Positions 1 to 11,015 of a stretch of DNA of 64,000 nt are shown here, in pieces (the stretch's first letter is position 1; the number at the start of each line of letters is the position of its first letter). Both the position numbers and the translations under genes were made by a program. The notes beneath the pieces are model-generated. The model ran no database searches. It was not told the DNA's origin and was given only the letters and a program-made list of their open reading frames with translations. Source of the stretch: Diphasiastrum complanatum (Eukaryota; Streptophyta; Lycopodiopsida; Lycopodiales; Lycopodiaceae); the NCBI GenBank assembly GCA_029204225.1, contig CM055098.1:52158728-52222727 (forward strand), in the 5' to 3' direction.

Positions 1-629
<629 letters not shown>

Positions 630-641
630 TGGTATCAGAGC
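630..641 (+). other. Primer-binding site of element G (initiator tRNA-Met)
   Basis: TGGTATCAGAGC directly follows the LTR-terminal CA. This is the standard plant copia PBS, complementary to the 3' end of initiator tRNA-Met. It fixes the element as plus strand. Confidence 0.85.
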
Positions 642-784
642 TATTTTTGTAGCCTAATAAGCTTCCACAGTACAAGACTCTACCAGCCGATAGAGTAATT
701 GGTTTCTTGTTCTGTAGTTCTATAGTAGATTTTCATACTTAAGTCACTGATAGTTTTCCCTATCACTTAGACTGATTCTTCCAC

Positions 785-2555
785 ATGGATTCCCAAGAGG
801 ACTTGATGGAGCCAATTACCATATGTAGAAACATACTATACTTATGTCTAGAATTTTATGACGTAGTTACAGGTGTAGAAGAGAAATCTGAAGCAGACGA
901 CGCAACAATCGCCAGATGAGGGGTATTTTATACAGAAAAAATCAGAAGCCTTTAGCTGCTTCAGAATCTTCAAGGAGCGTGCAGAGAAGGAGATGGAAGG
1001 ACGATGAAGGCCCTCACGTCAGACAATGATGGAGAATATATCTCTATCGAGTTTAAGGAGTACTGCCAAAGCCAAGGCATTGAGCAGCAATTCATCACTC
1101 CTTACAGTCGTCAGTCTAATGGCTTAGCCGAGAGGAAGAACTGTACCCTTGTTGAATCTGCCAAATGTATGCTATCGCATGCATCGTTGCCCAAGAAATT
1201 TTGGGCTGAACTGTCTCCACTGCAGCTTACATCCTAAACAGATGTTTGAATAAGGCCTTCTCAGGCAAGACACCCCACGAGGTGTGGACAGGCTCTAAGC
1301 CTTCTTTGAAGAACCTAAGAGTGTTTGGGTGCATTGCCTATGCACAAATCCCAAAAGACACGAGGAAGAAATCGGACTTCCAAGGTCTCAAGACCATCCT
1401 GATCGGATATACTTCATCTAATAATACTTGCAAGCTGTATGATCCTGATATCCAACAAATCTTGTATAGCCAGGATACAGTCTTTATCGAAAATCAGTTC
1501 GTCGACCTCAAAGGCAAGGATATTGCTCCAAGAGAATCTTCATCACCTACCATTGACAGGACAGTCCAAGCTTTTGGCTCAGACGTGTCTATTGTTGACC
1601 CACTTCGAGACAATGAATCAATTGAAGATGTTGCTGCTACCCAACAACAAGTCCCAGGAGTGGTTCATCAGTCGAATCCTCCAGGAAGATCAAGACGAGT
1701 GCACACACAACCCACAAGGTATGCTTGTCTCTTGATACAGGAACCGACGACAGTCGAAGAGGCACTCAACCAACCAGACTCTGATCTCTGAAGAGAAGCT
1801 ATGGACAGAGAGTATTCATCTCTGATCAAGAACCAAACATGGTCATTAATCAAAGCCCCTATTGGCTGCAATATCATTGATTGCAAATAGATCTTTAAGA
1901 TCAAATACACTGCCAACGGAGCAATTGATCAAAGGAAGGCAAGACTAGTAGCACGAGGATTCACTCAAATCTCCAACATCGACTATAGCGAGACTTTCAG
2001 TCTAGTAGTCGAACATTTGTCGATACGAATGCTCTTGTCTTATGCTGCAGCTATCGACCTCAAAGTACATCAACTTGATGTACAAACAGCTTATCTGAAT
2101 GGAGTTATACAAGAAGACATCTATATGATTCAGCCCGAAGGATACATTCTGGAAAGTATGAAGAATCATTTTGTAAACTCCACAAAGCACTATACGATTT
2201 GAAACAGTCTACCAGAGCTTGATTTCAGAGGATCAACACATTCCTCACTAAACAAGGATTTAAACCAAGCAATGTTGATTGCAACGTCTATTCCAAGTCA
2301 GTGCAACAATCCTTCATTATCATCACCTTATACGTGGATGATACGTCGCTCTTCAGCAACAATACCACTATGGTCAAGGATTCGAAGCAGATGTTGTTTT
2401 TTAGAGTTTGACATGACTGATCTGAACGAAGCTCACTTCTGTCTGGGAATTCAGATCCACGGAGACAGAGCGAGAGGACTGATTTACATCACTCAAAAAA
2501 GGTATCTTCATAACGTTCTTAATAGATACAATCTAATAAATTGTAAATAAGCTCA
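785..2555 (+). pseudogene. Decayed copia gag-pol of element G (gag start, integrase core, RT)
   Basis: A gag-like start codon at 785 opens a short frame ending near 917, so most of gag and protease is deleted. The integrase core follows from about 927: SDNDGEYIS near 1,019 holds the second catalytic Asp, and NGLAERKN near 1,117 keeps the catalytic Glu. A frame change follows at about 1,237. The frame at 1,246-1,791 covers the integrase C-terminus (KTPHEVW, FGCIAYA) and the linker. RT remnants follow: ARLVARGFTQ-like near 1,940, the YLNGVIQEDIYM block near 2,090, a damaged YVDD-like site near 2,330, and RYLHNVLNRYNLINCK ending near 2,547. Stops and frameshifts exclude function. The RNase H end is missing because LTR D begins at 2,564. 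Confidence 0.85.
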
Positions 2556-2563
2556 CTCACCAA

Positions 2564-3395
2564 TGTGGAAAAAGTACAAAAAGGACCAAGATTGGATCCT
2601 AATCTAATCCTCAAGAGGGATTGGGTGTTAGATTACTTGATCTATCAATCTACTTCAGATTAAGATCAATCTAGATCAATTCTAGACACAAAATCCTAAC
2701 AAGAACAATCATTAATTGAAGGTAGGTGTACTTTCTGGTTTCACATGTGTGAAACACTGTCTGAGTATGGACTCCAACCTGAAAATCAATTACACATTGA
2801 TAGAACCTCAAAACAATCAAAACAAATGTAGACAAATGGAGAGAATCACTCAAAATTGCTTCCAAAACCAAGATTGGTGTCTCACAATGATTATGGCCAA
2901 ATGTGGCTCTATATATACTATAAGTGAGAGCTCATGGTACTAATCATCCCTCTAATCCCACATGTGTGAAGGTGCTTTGTCATATGATGATTCATCATGC
3001 AAAACTAACACTTGGACAAAACCTTCTAATTTGAGCACTTTTGGTCTATTTTCCTTCTATATGGAGATCTACTTGGAAATCTTCTAGAATTCAAAATTCG
3101 CCTACTTCAACTTATTCCACATGTGTGAGCTGTCCTCTACACATGGGATATGACACCTAACCAAAGGATGTGGCTCATGCAATCAATAGATAGATGTCAT
3201 GTGTCATATGTCTAGAAAACTAGTTTTTGGCCTTTTTAGCCACTAGAACTTGAATTAAATCATATGTACATCCTATATGATTATGGTACATGACAGGTAC
3301 ACTAGTTTCACACGTGGGAACGGGCTCCACACATGTGTGTCTATCTATATACAAGATTTTTGGCCTCTACCAAGCTTATTTTTGCATTTTTCACA
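2564..3395 (-). repeat. LTR D, copy 1 (3' LTR of minus-strand element D)
   Basis: It begins TGTGGAAAAAG and ends TTTTTCACA. It matches 13,475-14,308 and 32,249-33,082 over its whole length with scattered differences. The purine-rich strand just inside it (3,396-3,408 on the minus strand) suits a polypurine tract, making this the 3' LTR. It contains several CACATGTG / ACACGTG motifs. Left flank ACCAA does not match the right flank TAGAT of copy 2, so no target duplication is visible. Confidence 0.85.
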
Positions 3396-4584
3396 CTCCT
3401 CAAAAATCTAGCTTGGTAAATTTAGCTTGATGGAAAACATGATGATCTTGAACTTGACTCCATGGGCTGAATTGGTCTTTGCTGGTTCAAAAGGTGTGAA
3501 GATCAGCCAATGAGCTTGATGTTGATCTGAAATCACCATATCCATGATAGTGCTTCTTTGATGTTGACATCTTTGATGAACTTGAGAGCTTTGCACCATC
3601 CTAGCATCTTCGAAATTGATTCCTTAAATTTCATGTAGATGCTTGACTTTGAGGCTTGCTCCTTCTTCATGTGCATGCTCCTCCATGAGAAAATAAAGAT
3701 TTCTTCTTGACTTATTAGGATCACAAAGATCTAACATCATGTTACCATGATCTAGAGAATTAGACTTATCCAGATTGGCAAGACTATGCATGCTATAATA
3801 ACAAATGTTTGCATCATATCTTCATGCTTGTTTACCATGCTAATCTTAGATGCAATGAGGCTAAATACTTCATTATGGAGATAAGTGTCTTTAAAGATGA
3901 TTCACTTACTCTCATAAAGAGTTTACAATTTGCCTCAATACAAATTTTCAAACTATGAGTAAACAAATCACTTTTGCGCTTACATGACTCAAGAGCATAC
4001 ATTTGATGAAATAACCATTTGCTTTCTAATTGATTTAAAATCAATTTCAACCTTTTAAGAACATCATCTATGTTCTCAAGAGAGACTTCATACTCAACTA
4101 GTATGGCTTTACTCCAATTTTGAGATGCAACGATCTCACTAAAGCAAATTGATTTATCAACTGAAATAAGAGAAGTAAGTATGAGATGTATACCACATGA
4201 GATATGCTCTTCTTTCCCTTGAAACGTGAGCCACATGGAATCAACCATATTTCTTGAGTTTCTTTTTGGAATCACAATTTGAGAAGGTCTCTCCTCCTCA
4301 ATCCTTGGAACACTTGAATCTTGAGAAGGATTCTCCTCCTCAATCCTTGGCACATTTGAACCTTGAGATGACTCCTTAAGATCCTCTTCATGGTGCTCCT
4401 TTTTTATGGAAATCCGAGACCTCCATGTCTCATAATAATCACAACAAGTATGAGCATTCAATATGCACTTCCTATGATTATCAAGATTACTTATGCTAGA
4501 AACATAATTCCAAAAATCACCACAACTTGGCATGATTTTTCCAATATTGAAATCAAAAGGTATTTCCATCTCAATAAGGCTAAC
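3396..4584 (-). pseudogene. 3' internal region of decayed element D
   Basis: It carries one long minus-strand frame at 3,832-4,569 (245 codons). It has a Glu/Ser/Pro-rich linker with two PRIEEE(N/R)PSQ repeats, then a block reading SICFSEIVASQNWSKAILVEYE. That block resembles the copia RT start (DEPTC..EA...W..AM..E), but no catalytic RT motif follows. The rest ends in EANCKLFMRVSESS, a phrase that recurs in related form at 11,050-11,100 and 34,860-34,920. I treat it as degenerate pol rather than a host gene. Element A interrupts it at 4,585; the reading continues at 11,016. Confidence 0.5.
4580..4584. other. Target-site duplication of element A, left copy
   Basis: CTAAC immediately precedes the TGTGAAAAAT terminus and is repeated exactly at 11,016-11,020 after the other LTR's terminal CACA. 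Confidence 0.9.
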
Positions 4585-5239
4585 TGTGAAAAATACAGAT
4601 CCTAAGTGGATCTAAACTCCAAGATCATTGGCTTGAATGCTTGCACTCCAAACTACATAAGCTAGGAATTGGCAACACATTCTATGCTACCTAGAATGCA
4701 AAGAACTTGATCAAAAAGCATTTATCACAAATGGAAACTTCCATAAACATCAAGTGCGGCCCAAAATAGCATTATACAGTCCATAATACATCAGCCTACC
4801 ACTTTTGGAAAGCACCTAAGATCATACACAATAGCTTGAAGACAATACACACAACAATGCTCTCAATGGAGGAAGAAACAATGACAATGATCTATTGATC
4901 TCAATGAAGCATACAAAAGGTTTCTCCAACCTGTTCTCCACGACTTCCCTACTATTTATGGATGAGGAAGATGACTCTCTCTCCTCTCTCTAGAAGGTAC
5001 TTGACCCTAGATATTCCCTATATAGGAAAAATAGCTAAAAATGGCTTATATGACCAAAATACATCAAAATGGTCTCATTTTGAAGGGTATGAAGTTTGAC
5101 ACTTCATCATACTGAAAAAATACAGTAAATAAAAACATTGTGGCCTGGTTCACACGTGTGAAACTCCAGAACCAAAACTATTTACAATTTTAGCCAATTT
5201 AGGCCTCAAACTAGCTAGGAAATGTTGACAATTTTCACA
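4585..5239 (-). repeat. 3' LTR of element A
   Basis: 655 bp with TG...CA ends. On the minus strand it follows the polypurine tract (5,240-5,252, GTTGAAGAGGGAG). The pol stop codon (5,235-5,237) lies just inside it. It contains the 14-bp palindrome TTCACACGTGTGAA at 5,149-5,162. Confidence 0.95.
5149..5162. promoter_or_regulatory. G-box-type palindrome in LTR A
   Basis: A perfect 14-bp palindrome TTCACACGTGTGAA with core CACGTG, the class bound by plant bHLH and bZIP factors. It is repeated at 10,925-10,938 in the 5' LTR and at 48,510-48,523 and 54,275-54,288 in element B. Similar palindromes occur in the unrelated LTRs C, D and E. A regulatory role is inferred. Confidence 0.4.
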
Positions 5240-7112
5240 CTCCCTCTTCAACATTGGATGCTAGTTTCAACATAGTCTTTGAGCACATTCCAAGATTAGA
5301 TCTATGCATTAAATATAGGACCTTTCCCAATGGTTTGGTGAAGATATCAGCCACACACTCCTTTGAAGAGACATGTTGAAGCTCCACCTCTTTGGCAATG
5401 ACTTGATCTCTCACAAAATGGTGAGCAATCTCAATGTGCTTGCTCCTTGCATGAAAAACAGGATTGCTTGCCAAGCTTTGGGCTGAAAGGTTATCACAAA
5501 GTATGATTGGAGTCTTCTCTGGTTCCAGCAAGTGAAGATCCAATAACATCCTCTTGATCCAAAGAATCTCCTTGGTGCATGTTGTTAATGCCTTGTACTC
5601 GGCTTCGGTGGAAGATAGAGAGATAGTTGGTTGCTTCTTTGATAGCCATGAGACCACTCCATCTCCAAGATAGATTGCAAATGCACTTGTTGACTTCCTA
5701 TCCATTTGATCACCTGCAAAATCTGAATCTGAAAATCCACAAAGGTTAGGTGTAGTACCTCCATACAAGATGCCAAAATCTCTAGACCCCGAGATGTATC
5801 TAAGTACTCTCTTTCCTAGCTTCCAATGAGCCTCACTAGGATCTTGCATAAATTGACTTAGTTTACCAACCACAAAGCTTAGATCAGGTCTTGTGATGGT
5901 TAACCATATAAGAGATCCTATTAGCTTTCTATAGAGAGTAATGTCCTTGAAGGATCTTTCATTACTTCTTGTAGTTAGCTTTACATTTGATTCCATAGGA
6001 GTAGAAACAACTTTACAATCTTCCATATGAAACCTTTTTAGAATAGAGTTAACATACTTTTCTTGACATATGAATGTAGATTTAGAAGTTCTAATAATCT
6101 CTATTCCTAAGATATAATGAAGTTTACCAAGATCTTGAATTTCAAACTCTCTTTTGAGTGCCATCTTGATTTCATCTATATCTAGATTGTTACCACCACT
6201 TAAGATAATGTCATCAACATAGATCAAAAGTAAAGTGATATCATTTTCATTCAATCTAAAGTAGAGAGAATGATCATACTCACTCATAACAAAGTTTTGA
6301 GAAAGTAAGAAGGAATTGAGCTTAGCATACCAACTCCTTGGTGCTTGCTTTAGCCCATACAAACTCTTTTGGAGATAGCACACATGATTAGGCTCATCAT
6401 GTGAAACATAGCCCTCGGGTTGCTCCATGTAAATATCTTCTTCAAGATCACCATTCAAGAAGGCATTAGTAACATCCATTTGCCACATATCCCAATCATA
6501 AAGAGTTGCAAGAGAGATTAGGATTCGAATAGTTACCATCTTTGCCACGGGTGCAAAGGTCTCATCATAGTCAATACCATATTCTTGAGCATACCCCTTT
6601 GCCACCAACCTTGCCTTGTACTTGTTGATTGATCCATCTTGATTTGTCTTGATCTTGAAGATCCACTTACAACCAATTGTCTTCTTGTCCTTTGGAAGCT
6701 TTACCAACCTCCATGTGTTGCTTTTGATGAGTGCTTGATGCTCATGATCCATGGCTTGGATCCATTCCTTCTTTTGAATTGCTTCACCTACACAAGTTGG
6801 TTCATCAAAAGAGGTAAGAAAAGCAAGGTTAGAGTTGTCCACCACTTGCTTTTCTTTTTCATCATAGGTTAGCCTTGATGGCTTAGCCCTTTGCCTTTGA
6901 GTCTTCCTTGAAGTTTGCTTTGGAGTGGCATCTCCATCTTCATCCAAGACATCTTGCACATCATGATGATTAGTAGGCACATCAACATCAACATCAACAA
7001 CATTGGAAACATTCTCTTCATGAAAGATGACATCCCTACTTATGACAACTTTCTTTGTAGAAGGAATGTACACTTTGTAAGCCTTGCTTACTTCACTATA
7101 GCCAACAAACAC
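5235..7112 (-). CDS. Element A pol, downstream part: reverse transcriptase and RNase H
   Basis: A 625-residue open frame beginning at an internal Met (FVGYSEVSKAY...). It is in the same frame as the upstream gag-pol ORF and separated from it by one TAA at 7,137-7,139. It starts in the integrase-RT linker. RT begins near DEPTCVGEA. The RT catalytic YVDD is at residues 298-301 (6,210-6,221). RNase H follows with SDSDFAGD, SSTEAEYKAL and KHIEIAHHFVRDQV. The stop lies five bases into the LTR, normal for copia. No frameshift is seen, so RT and RNase H look intact. Expression as a separate protein from the internal Met is possible but unsupported; readthrough of the stop or a spent copy are the alternatives. 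Confidence 0.9.
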   Translation of the reverse strand: MFVGYSEVSKAYKVYIPSTKKVVISRDVIFHEENVSNVVDVDVDVPTNHHDVQDVLDEDGDATPKQTSRKTQRQRAKPSRLTYDEKEKQVVDNSNLAFLTSFDEPTCVGEAIQKKEWIQAMDHEHQALIKSNTWRLVKLPKDKKTIGCKWIFKIKTNQDGSINKYKARLVAKGYAQEYGIDYDETFAPVAKMVTIRILISLATLYDWDMWQMDVTNAFLNGDLEEDIYMEQPEGYVSHDEPNHVCYLQKSLYGLKQAPRSWYAKLNSFLLSQNFVMSEYDHSLYFRLNENDITLLLIYVDDIILSGGNNLDIDEIKMALKREFEIQDLGKLHYILGIEIIRTSKSTFICQEKYVNSILKRFHMEDCKVVSTPMESNVKLTTRSNERSFKDITLYRKLIGSLIWLTITRPDLSFVVGKLSQFMQDPSEAHWKLGKRVLRYISGSRDFGILYGGTTPNLCGFSDSDFAGDQMDRKSTSAFAIYLGDGVVSWLSKKQPTISLSSTEAEYKALTTCTKEILWIKRMLLDLHLLEPEKTPIILCDNLSAQSLASNPVFHARSKHIEIAHHFVRDQVIAKEVELQHVSSKECVADIFTKPLGKVLYLMHRSNLGMCSKTMLKLASNVEEGV

Positions 7113-7136
7113 ACCCTTCTTTGATGAAGGATCTTC

Positions 7137-9188
7137 TTAAGTTCTATCATCAAGTGTGATATTGACAAAACATGTACATCCAAAGATCCTACAATGCTTG
7201 ACACTCGGCCTTCTACCATAAAGAACCTCATGAGGAGTTTTACCATCCAAGGAAGCACTTGTCCATCTATTACATAGATAGTTAGCACATGCTAAAGCTT
7301 CCCCCCAAAAAGACTTAGCAAGATTAGCATGTAGTCTCATTGCCTTGGGACATTCACAAAGGGTTCTATTCTTCCTCTCGGCCACTCCATTCTGTTGTGG
7401 AGTCCTAGGACTAGACATCTCCCTCTTAATCCCATGTGCTATACAAAAGTCTTTGAACCTATTTGAGGTGTATTCCCCTCCATTATCAGATCTTAAGCAT
7501 TTGATCTTTGTATTGAATTGGTTTTCCATTTCATTCTTGAACTTGACAAATGCAGCAAACACTTCATCCTTACTTTTAAGAAGATAGATCCAAGTATACC
7601 TACTAAAGTCATCAATGAAAGTTGCATACATCTTTGCCCCACCATTGCTAGTTGTACTAGAAGAATGAATATCAGAATGCACAAGTTGAAAAGCTTCTTT
7701 AGATCTAGAAGTAGATCTAGAATAAGCAAGTCTATGAGATTTGGACAAGGCACAATGTTCACAAACACTATTGTTTGCAACAAGACTTTTAGGGAGACCA
7801 AGAACAAGCTCTTTCTTTGCCATTACCTCCAAAGATTTGAAGTTGGGATGGCCCAACCTCTTGTGCCAAACTTCTTGGTTTGTCAATTGCTCCCTAGCCA
7901 TACATCCTTCATGATTAGAGATCACACATGCATCAAGCTTGAAAAGTTTACCATGCCTCCTACCTTGAGCAATCAAGGATCCACATTTACTTATCAAACA
8001 TGCATCTCCAATGAACTCCACATCAAGTCCTTTGTCAATCATTTGACTTACACTAAGCAAATTCTTAGTGATTGAAGGAATGTACAAAACATTTTCAAGA
8101 TTTGCTTTCCTATTTGTTGAAAGGGAAATAGGAATAGTGCCTATGCCTTTGATGTCACATTGACCATCATTTGCAGTGTAGATGATGTTACCTTCTCCCT
8201 CATAAGACAATAAGGATGTAAAGTATTCCTTATGTCTTGTCATGTGAGATGAGGCTCCACTATCAATCCACCAAGGATCATTATCATCTATGTTAACTAA
8301 CAAACTTGAAGTCATAACAAGTGATTCACATGTGTTATGTTCTTCCTCATCTATTGTAAGATTTCCTTGCCTCTCTCCTTGCTCTCTTTTCTTCTTATAA
8401 CATTCATTTGCAAAATGACCTTTTATCCCACAATAAAAGCACTTGAACTTTGACTTATTGTTCTTAGTAGAAGAGGAAGAGGAAGAGTGATCATCATGAT
8501 CAAAGTTACCACCTTTGGACCATTTCCCTTTGCCTTTACCTTTGCCCTTGAATTTGCCTTTTGTGAAGAAAGCCTCTTCACCTCCACCTTGCAAGGATGC
8601 ACCATCAAGCTTTGATTGCAACCTATGTTCTTCAGCCAATAAGATTTCTTGCAAGTCAACCACACTTGGCAAGACTCTTTGAATGGCAAAACTTTGCACA
8701 AGGTTAGCATGTTCATTTAGCAAACCATTCAACATAACTTGGACTATTTCACCATCTTTTATGTTCTCATCAATGCATGCTAAATCATCACTTAGGGACT
8801 TAACTCTCAAGATAAATGCATGAGTACTTTCACCCTCTCTTTTCCTACTAGAAAATATTTGTCTCCTTAGGGTCAATACCCTAGATGTGGACTTTGATTC
8901 AAAGAGCTTCTTTAAGGCATTCCATGCCTCACTTGCACTTTGACACTTTCCAACTTCCTTGAGAAGCTCATTTGTAACATTCATTTTAATGATATGAAGA
9001 GCCCTTTTGGCCTTCTTATCAAACCTTTGTTGCTCTTGAAGTGTGAGAGGTCTCTCTTCAATTTCTGCAACTATGTCCATGAGTTCATTCAACTCAAGTA
9101 AGGACTCCATCCTCACTTTCCAAGTAGAGTAGTTTGATGAACTCAACCTTTCACTAGACTCTAGCATGATCCCACCATTGGAAGCCAT
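7137..9188 (-). CDS. Element A gag-pol, upstream part: gag, protease, integrase
   Basis: 683 residues from ATG at 9,188. Gag starts with a copia-type N-terminus (SSSNYSTWKVRMESLL). A Lys/Gly-rich basic stretch follows, then a CX2CX4HX4C zinc knuckle from Cys250 (CFYCGIKGHFANEC). The aspartic protease motif DSGAS has its Asp at 309. Integrase has the HHCC zinc finger (WHKRLGH ... CEHC) and the D,D(35)E triad at Asp506, Asp568 and Glu604, all present. The frame ends at TAA (7,137-7,139) after NITLDDRT, where related elements continue with Lys or Ala and then E(D/N)PSS. All visible catalytic residues are intact. Gag would form the virus-like particle, protease mature it, and integrase insert the cDNA. 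Confidence 0.93.
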   Translation of the reverse strand: MASNGGIMLESSERLSSSNYSTWKVRMESLLELNELMDIVAEIEERPLTLQEQQRFDKKAKRALHIIKMNVTNELLKEVGKCQSASEAWNALKKLFESKSTSRVLTLRRQIFSSRKREGESTHAFILRVKSLSDDLACIDENIKDGEIVQVMLNGLLNEHANLVQSFAIQRVLPSVVDLQEILLAEEHRLQSKLDGASLQGGGEEAFFTKGKFKGKGKGKGKWSKGGNFDHDDHSSSSSSTKNNKSKFKCFYCGIKGHFANECYKKKREQGERQGNLTIDEEEHNTCESLVMTSSLLVNIDDNDPWWIDSGASSHMTRHKEYFTSLLSYEGEGNIIYTANDGQCDIKGIGTIPISLSTNRKANLENVLYIPSITKNLLSVSQMIDKGLDVEFIGDACLISKCGSLIAQGRRHGKLFKLDACVISNHEGCMAREQLTNQEVWHKRLGHPNFKSLEVMAKKELVLGLPKSLVANNSVCEHCALSKSHRLAYSRSTSRSKEAFQLVHSDIHSSSTTSNGGAKMYATFIDDFSRYTWIYLLKSKDEVFAAFVKFKNEMENQFNTKIKCLRSDNGGEYTSNRFKDFCIAHGIKREMSSPRTPQQNGVAERKNRTLCECPKAMRLHANLAKSFWGEALACANYLCNRWTSASLDGKTPHEVLYGRRPSVKHCRIFGCTCFVNITLDDRT

Positions 9189-10348
9189 GATTCTAATGTT
9201 TCTTCAACTTTTAGGTTTTGTCCTAAAGCACTTAGCACTCACTTTTCTCTCAACAAATGATAGATAAAGAGATCTATGAAGATTTAGGACCCTAAAACAC
9301 TTCTATCTTGAACCTAGATGGTTTCCAAGCATAGAAAGGAAGATTGAAACACATGCAACACTTTGCACACACTAAGAATGGATTACAAAATCAAACCAAC
9401 CTGAACACACTCTTGCTTAAGCTCTCAAACTTTCCAGAAAGTGACCAAATCAAGTTATGGTGTGAAGAGTTACTTGCATTCTTAGAAAATACCCAAAACT
9501 AGGATGCCAAGATTACCTAGTAATGAACAAACTTGATCAACATATGATCAACACACTAAGATATTGATTCAACCTGTAAAACCACATGTAAACCACACTT
9601 CTAAAAGTTTATAAACTCCAGCAAGTGATAAATACAAGATTTAGAGGTGAATGAATGAGCACACTTAGTGAATCACAAGACTAGCTTCACTATCTTGTCA
9701 AATCTTGGTGTTTAGATGTAGATCTAAGATCACTTCACATGAGAATGTTCCTCAACCTGTTAAGAACCTGAAAACACACTTGCATAATGGTTAACACCTT
9801 CCAGCAAATGCTCCAATCAAATTACATAAGGAGAGTTACTTACATGCTCAACAAAGTACACCAAAATTTATGCCAAAATTGATGACAATCTTTACAATAT
9901 GCTCTTCACAATGGAGCTTACAATATGTTCACCCAAAAAAGGGGATCTTTCATCCAAATGGGAGCTTTGCTCAGCCTTTAGGAGAATTACAACTCACTCA
10001 AAAGAGCATTTGTCATCCACTTAAGGAGAAGTTTCATCCACTTAAGGAGAGTGTTCATCCAAGAATGGAGATTGTCAACAATAGGATTGAAAAGAACATT
10101 GTTAGTATTGAATATGCACAAGCCTCACAATCACAAATGATTAGGTGTTATGATCTGATCCAAAATAGTTTCTTTTCAGCCTCTGATCTTCAATAGACCT
10201 GAAATATGCTTTTGATCCACAAGTTCAACTCACAAAACAAAGGTTAGTAAGATTTGATCAACAAAGCAATGCAAAATCATGCTAGAACTTGATCAAACAT
10301 CCAAATATCACCAAAAATGGAATACTTACTGTAAATAGAAGCCAACCA
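9189..10348 (-). other. Untranslated leader of element A
   Basis: 1.16 kb between PBS and gag ATG. It is A/T-rich with short internal repeats (a CATCCACTTAAGGAGA-type unit near 10,014-10,045). Only spurious short ORFs occur on either strand; the plus-strand 108-codon frame at 9,870 is mirrored in element B simply because the two leaders are nearly identical. The leader probably holds packaging and dimerisation signals, which cannot be located by eye. Confidence 0.7.
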
Positions 10349-10360
10349 GCTCTGATACCA
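10349..10360 (-). other. Primer-binding site of element A
   Basis: On the minus strand TGGTATCAGAGC lies directly beside the 5' LTR, complementary to initiator tRNA-Met. Confidence 0.93.
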
Positions 10361-11015
10361 TGTGAAAAATACAGATCCTAAGTGGATCTAAACTCCAAGA
10401 TCATTGGCTTGAATGCTTGCACTCCAAACTACATAAGCTAGGAATTGGCAACACATTCTATGCTACCTAGAATGCAAAGAACTTGATCAAAAAGCATTTA
10501 TCACAAATGGAAACTTCCATAAACATCAAGTGCGGCCCAAAATAGCATTATACAGTCCATAATACATCAGCCTACCACTTTTGGAAAGCACCTAAGATCA
10601 TACACAATAGCTTGAAGACAATACACACAACAATGCTCTCAATGGAGGAAGAAACAATGACAATGATCTATTGATCTCAATGAAGCATACAAAAGGTTTC
10701 TCCAACCTGTTCTCCACGACTTCCCTACTATTTATGGATGAGGAAGATGACTCTCTCTCCTCTCTCTAGAAGGTACTTGACCCTAGATATTCCCTATATA
10801 GGAAAAATAGCTAAAAATGGCTTATATGACCAAAATACATCAAAATGGTCTCATTTTGAAGGGTATGAAGTTTGACACTTCATCATACTGAAAAAATACA
10901 GTAAATAAAAACATTGTGGCCTGGTTCACACGTGTGAAACTCCAGAACCAAAACTATTTACAATTTTAGCCAATTTAGGCCTCAAACTAGCTAGGAAATG
11001 TTGACAATTTTCACA
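10361..11015 (-). repeat. 5' LTR of element A
   Basis: 655 bp, apparently identical to 4,585-5,239. It would carry the element's promoter. The TTCACACGTGTGAA palindrome is at 10,925-10,938. The target duplication CTAAC follows at 11,016-11,020. Confidence 0.95.

Larger units (their letters stand above)
4585..11015 (-). mobile_element. Element A: near-intact Ty1/copia LTR retrotransposon nested in element D
   Basis: Two 655-bp LTRs (4,585-5,239 and 10,361-11,015) look identical by eye. The element has a tRNA-Met PBS, a polypurine tract and a gag-pol frame interrupted by a single stop. It is flanked by a perfect 5-bp duplication, CTAAC, at 4,580-4,584 and 11,016-11,020. Identical LTRs imply a recent insertion. 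Domain order is gag, protease, integrase, RT, RNase H, which is the copia order. Element B (47,946-54,365) is a sister copy differing by only a few residues. The integrase-RT stop at 7,137-7,139 means one continuous polyprotein cannot be made without readthrough. Confidence 0.95.

Noticed and set aside
630-641. tRNA gene suggested by tRNA-Met-like sequence at PBS sites
   Set aside because: Only the 12-13 nt complement of the tRNA 3' end is present, always next to an LTR; no cloverleaf.
7518-8075. 185-codon plus-strand ORF, also present at 50,868-51,425
   Set aside because: It lies antisense to the integrase coding region of A and B. Its conservation only reflects the near identity of the two elements.
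9870-10196. 108-codon plus-strand ORF repeated at 53,220-53,546
   Set aside because: Antisense to the leaders of A and B; no family resemblance, low complexity (repeated HPLKE-like units).
4585-11015. Extra envelope-like ORF in the young elements
   Set aside because: RNase H runs directly into the polypurine tract and LTR; there is no room for a third ORF.
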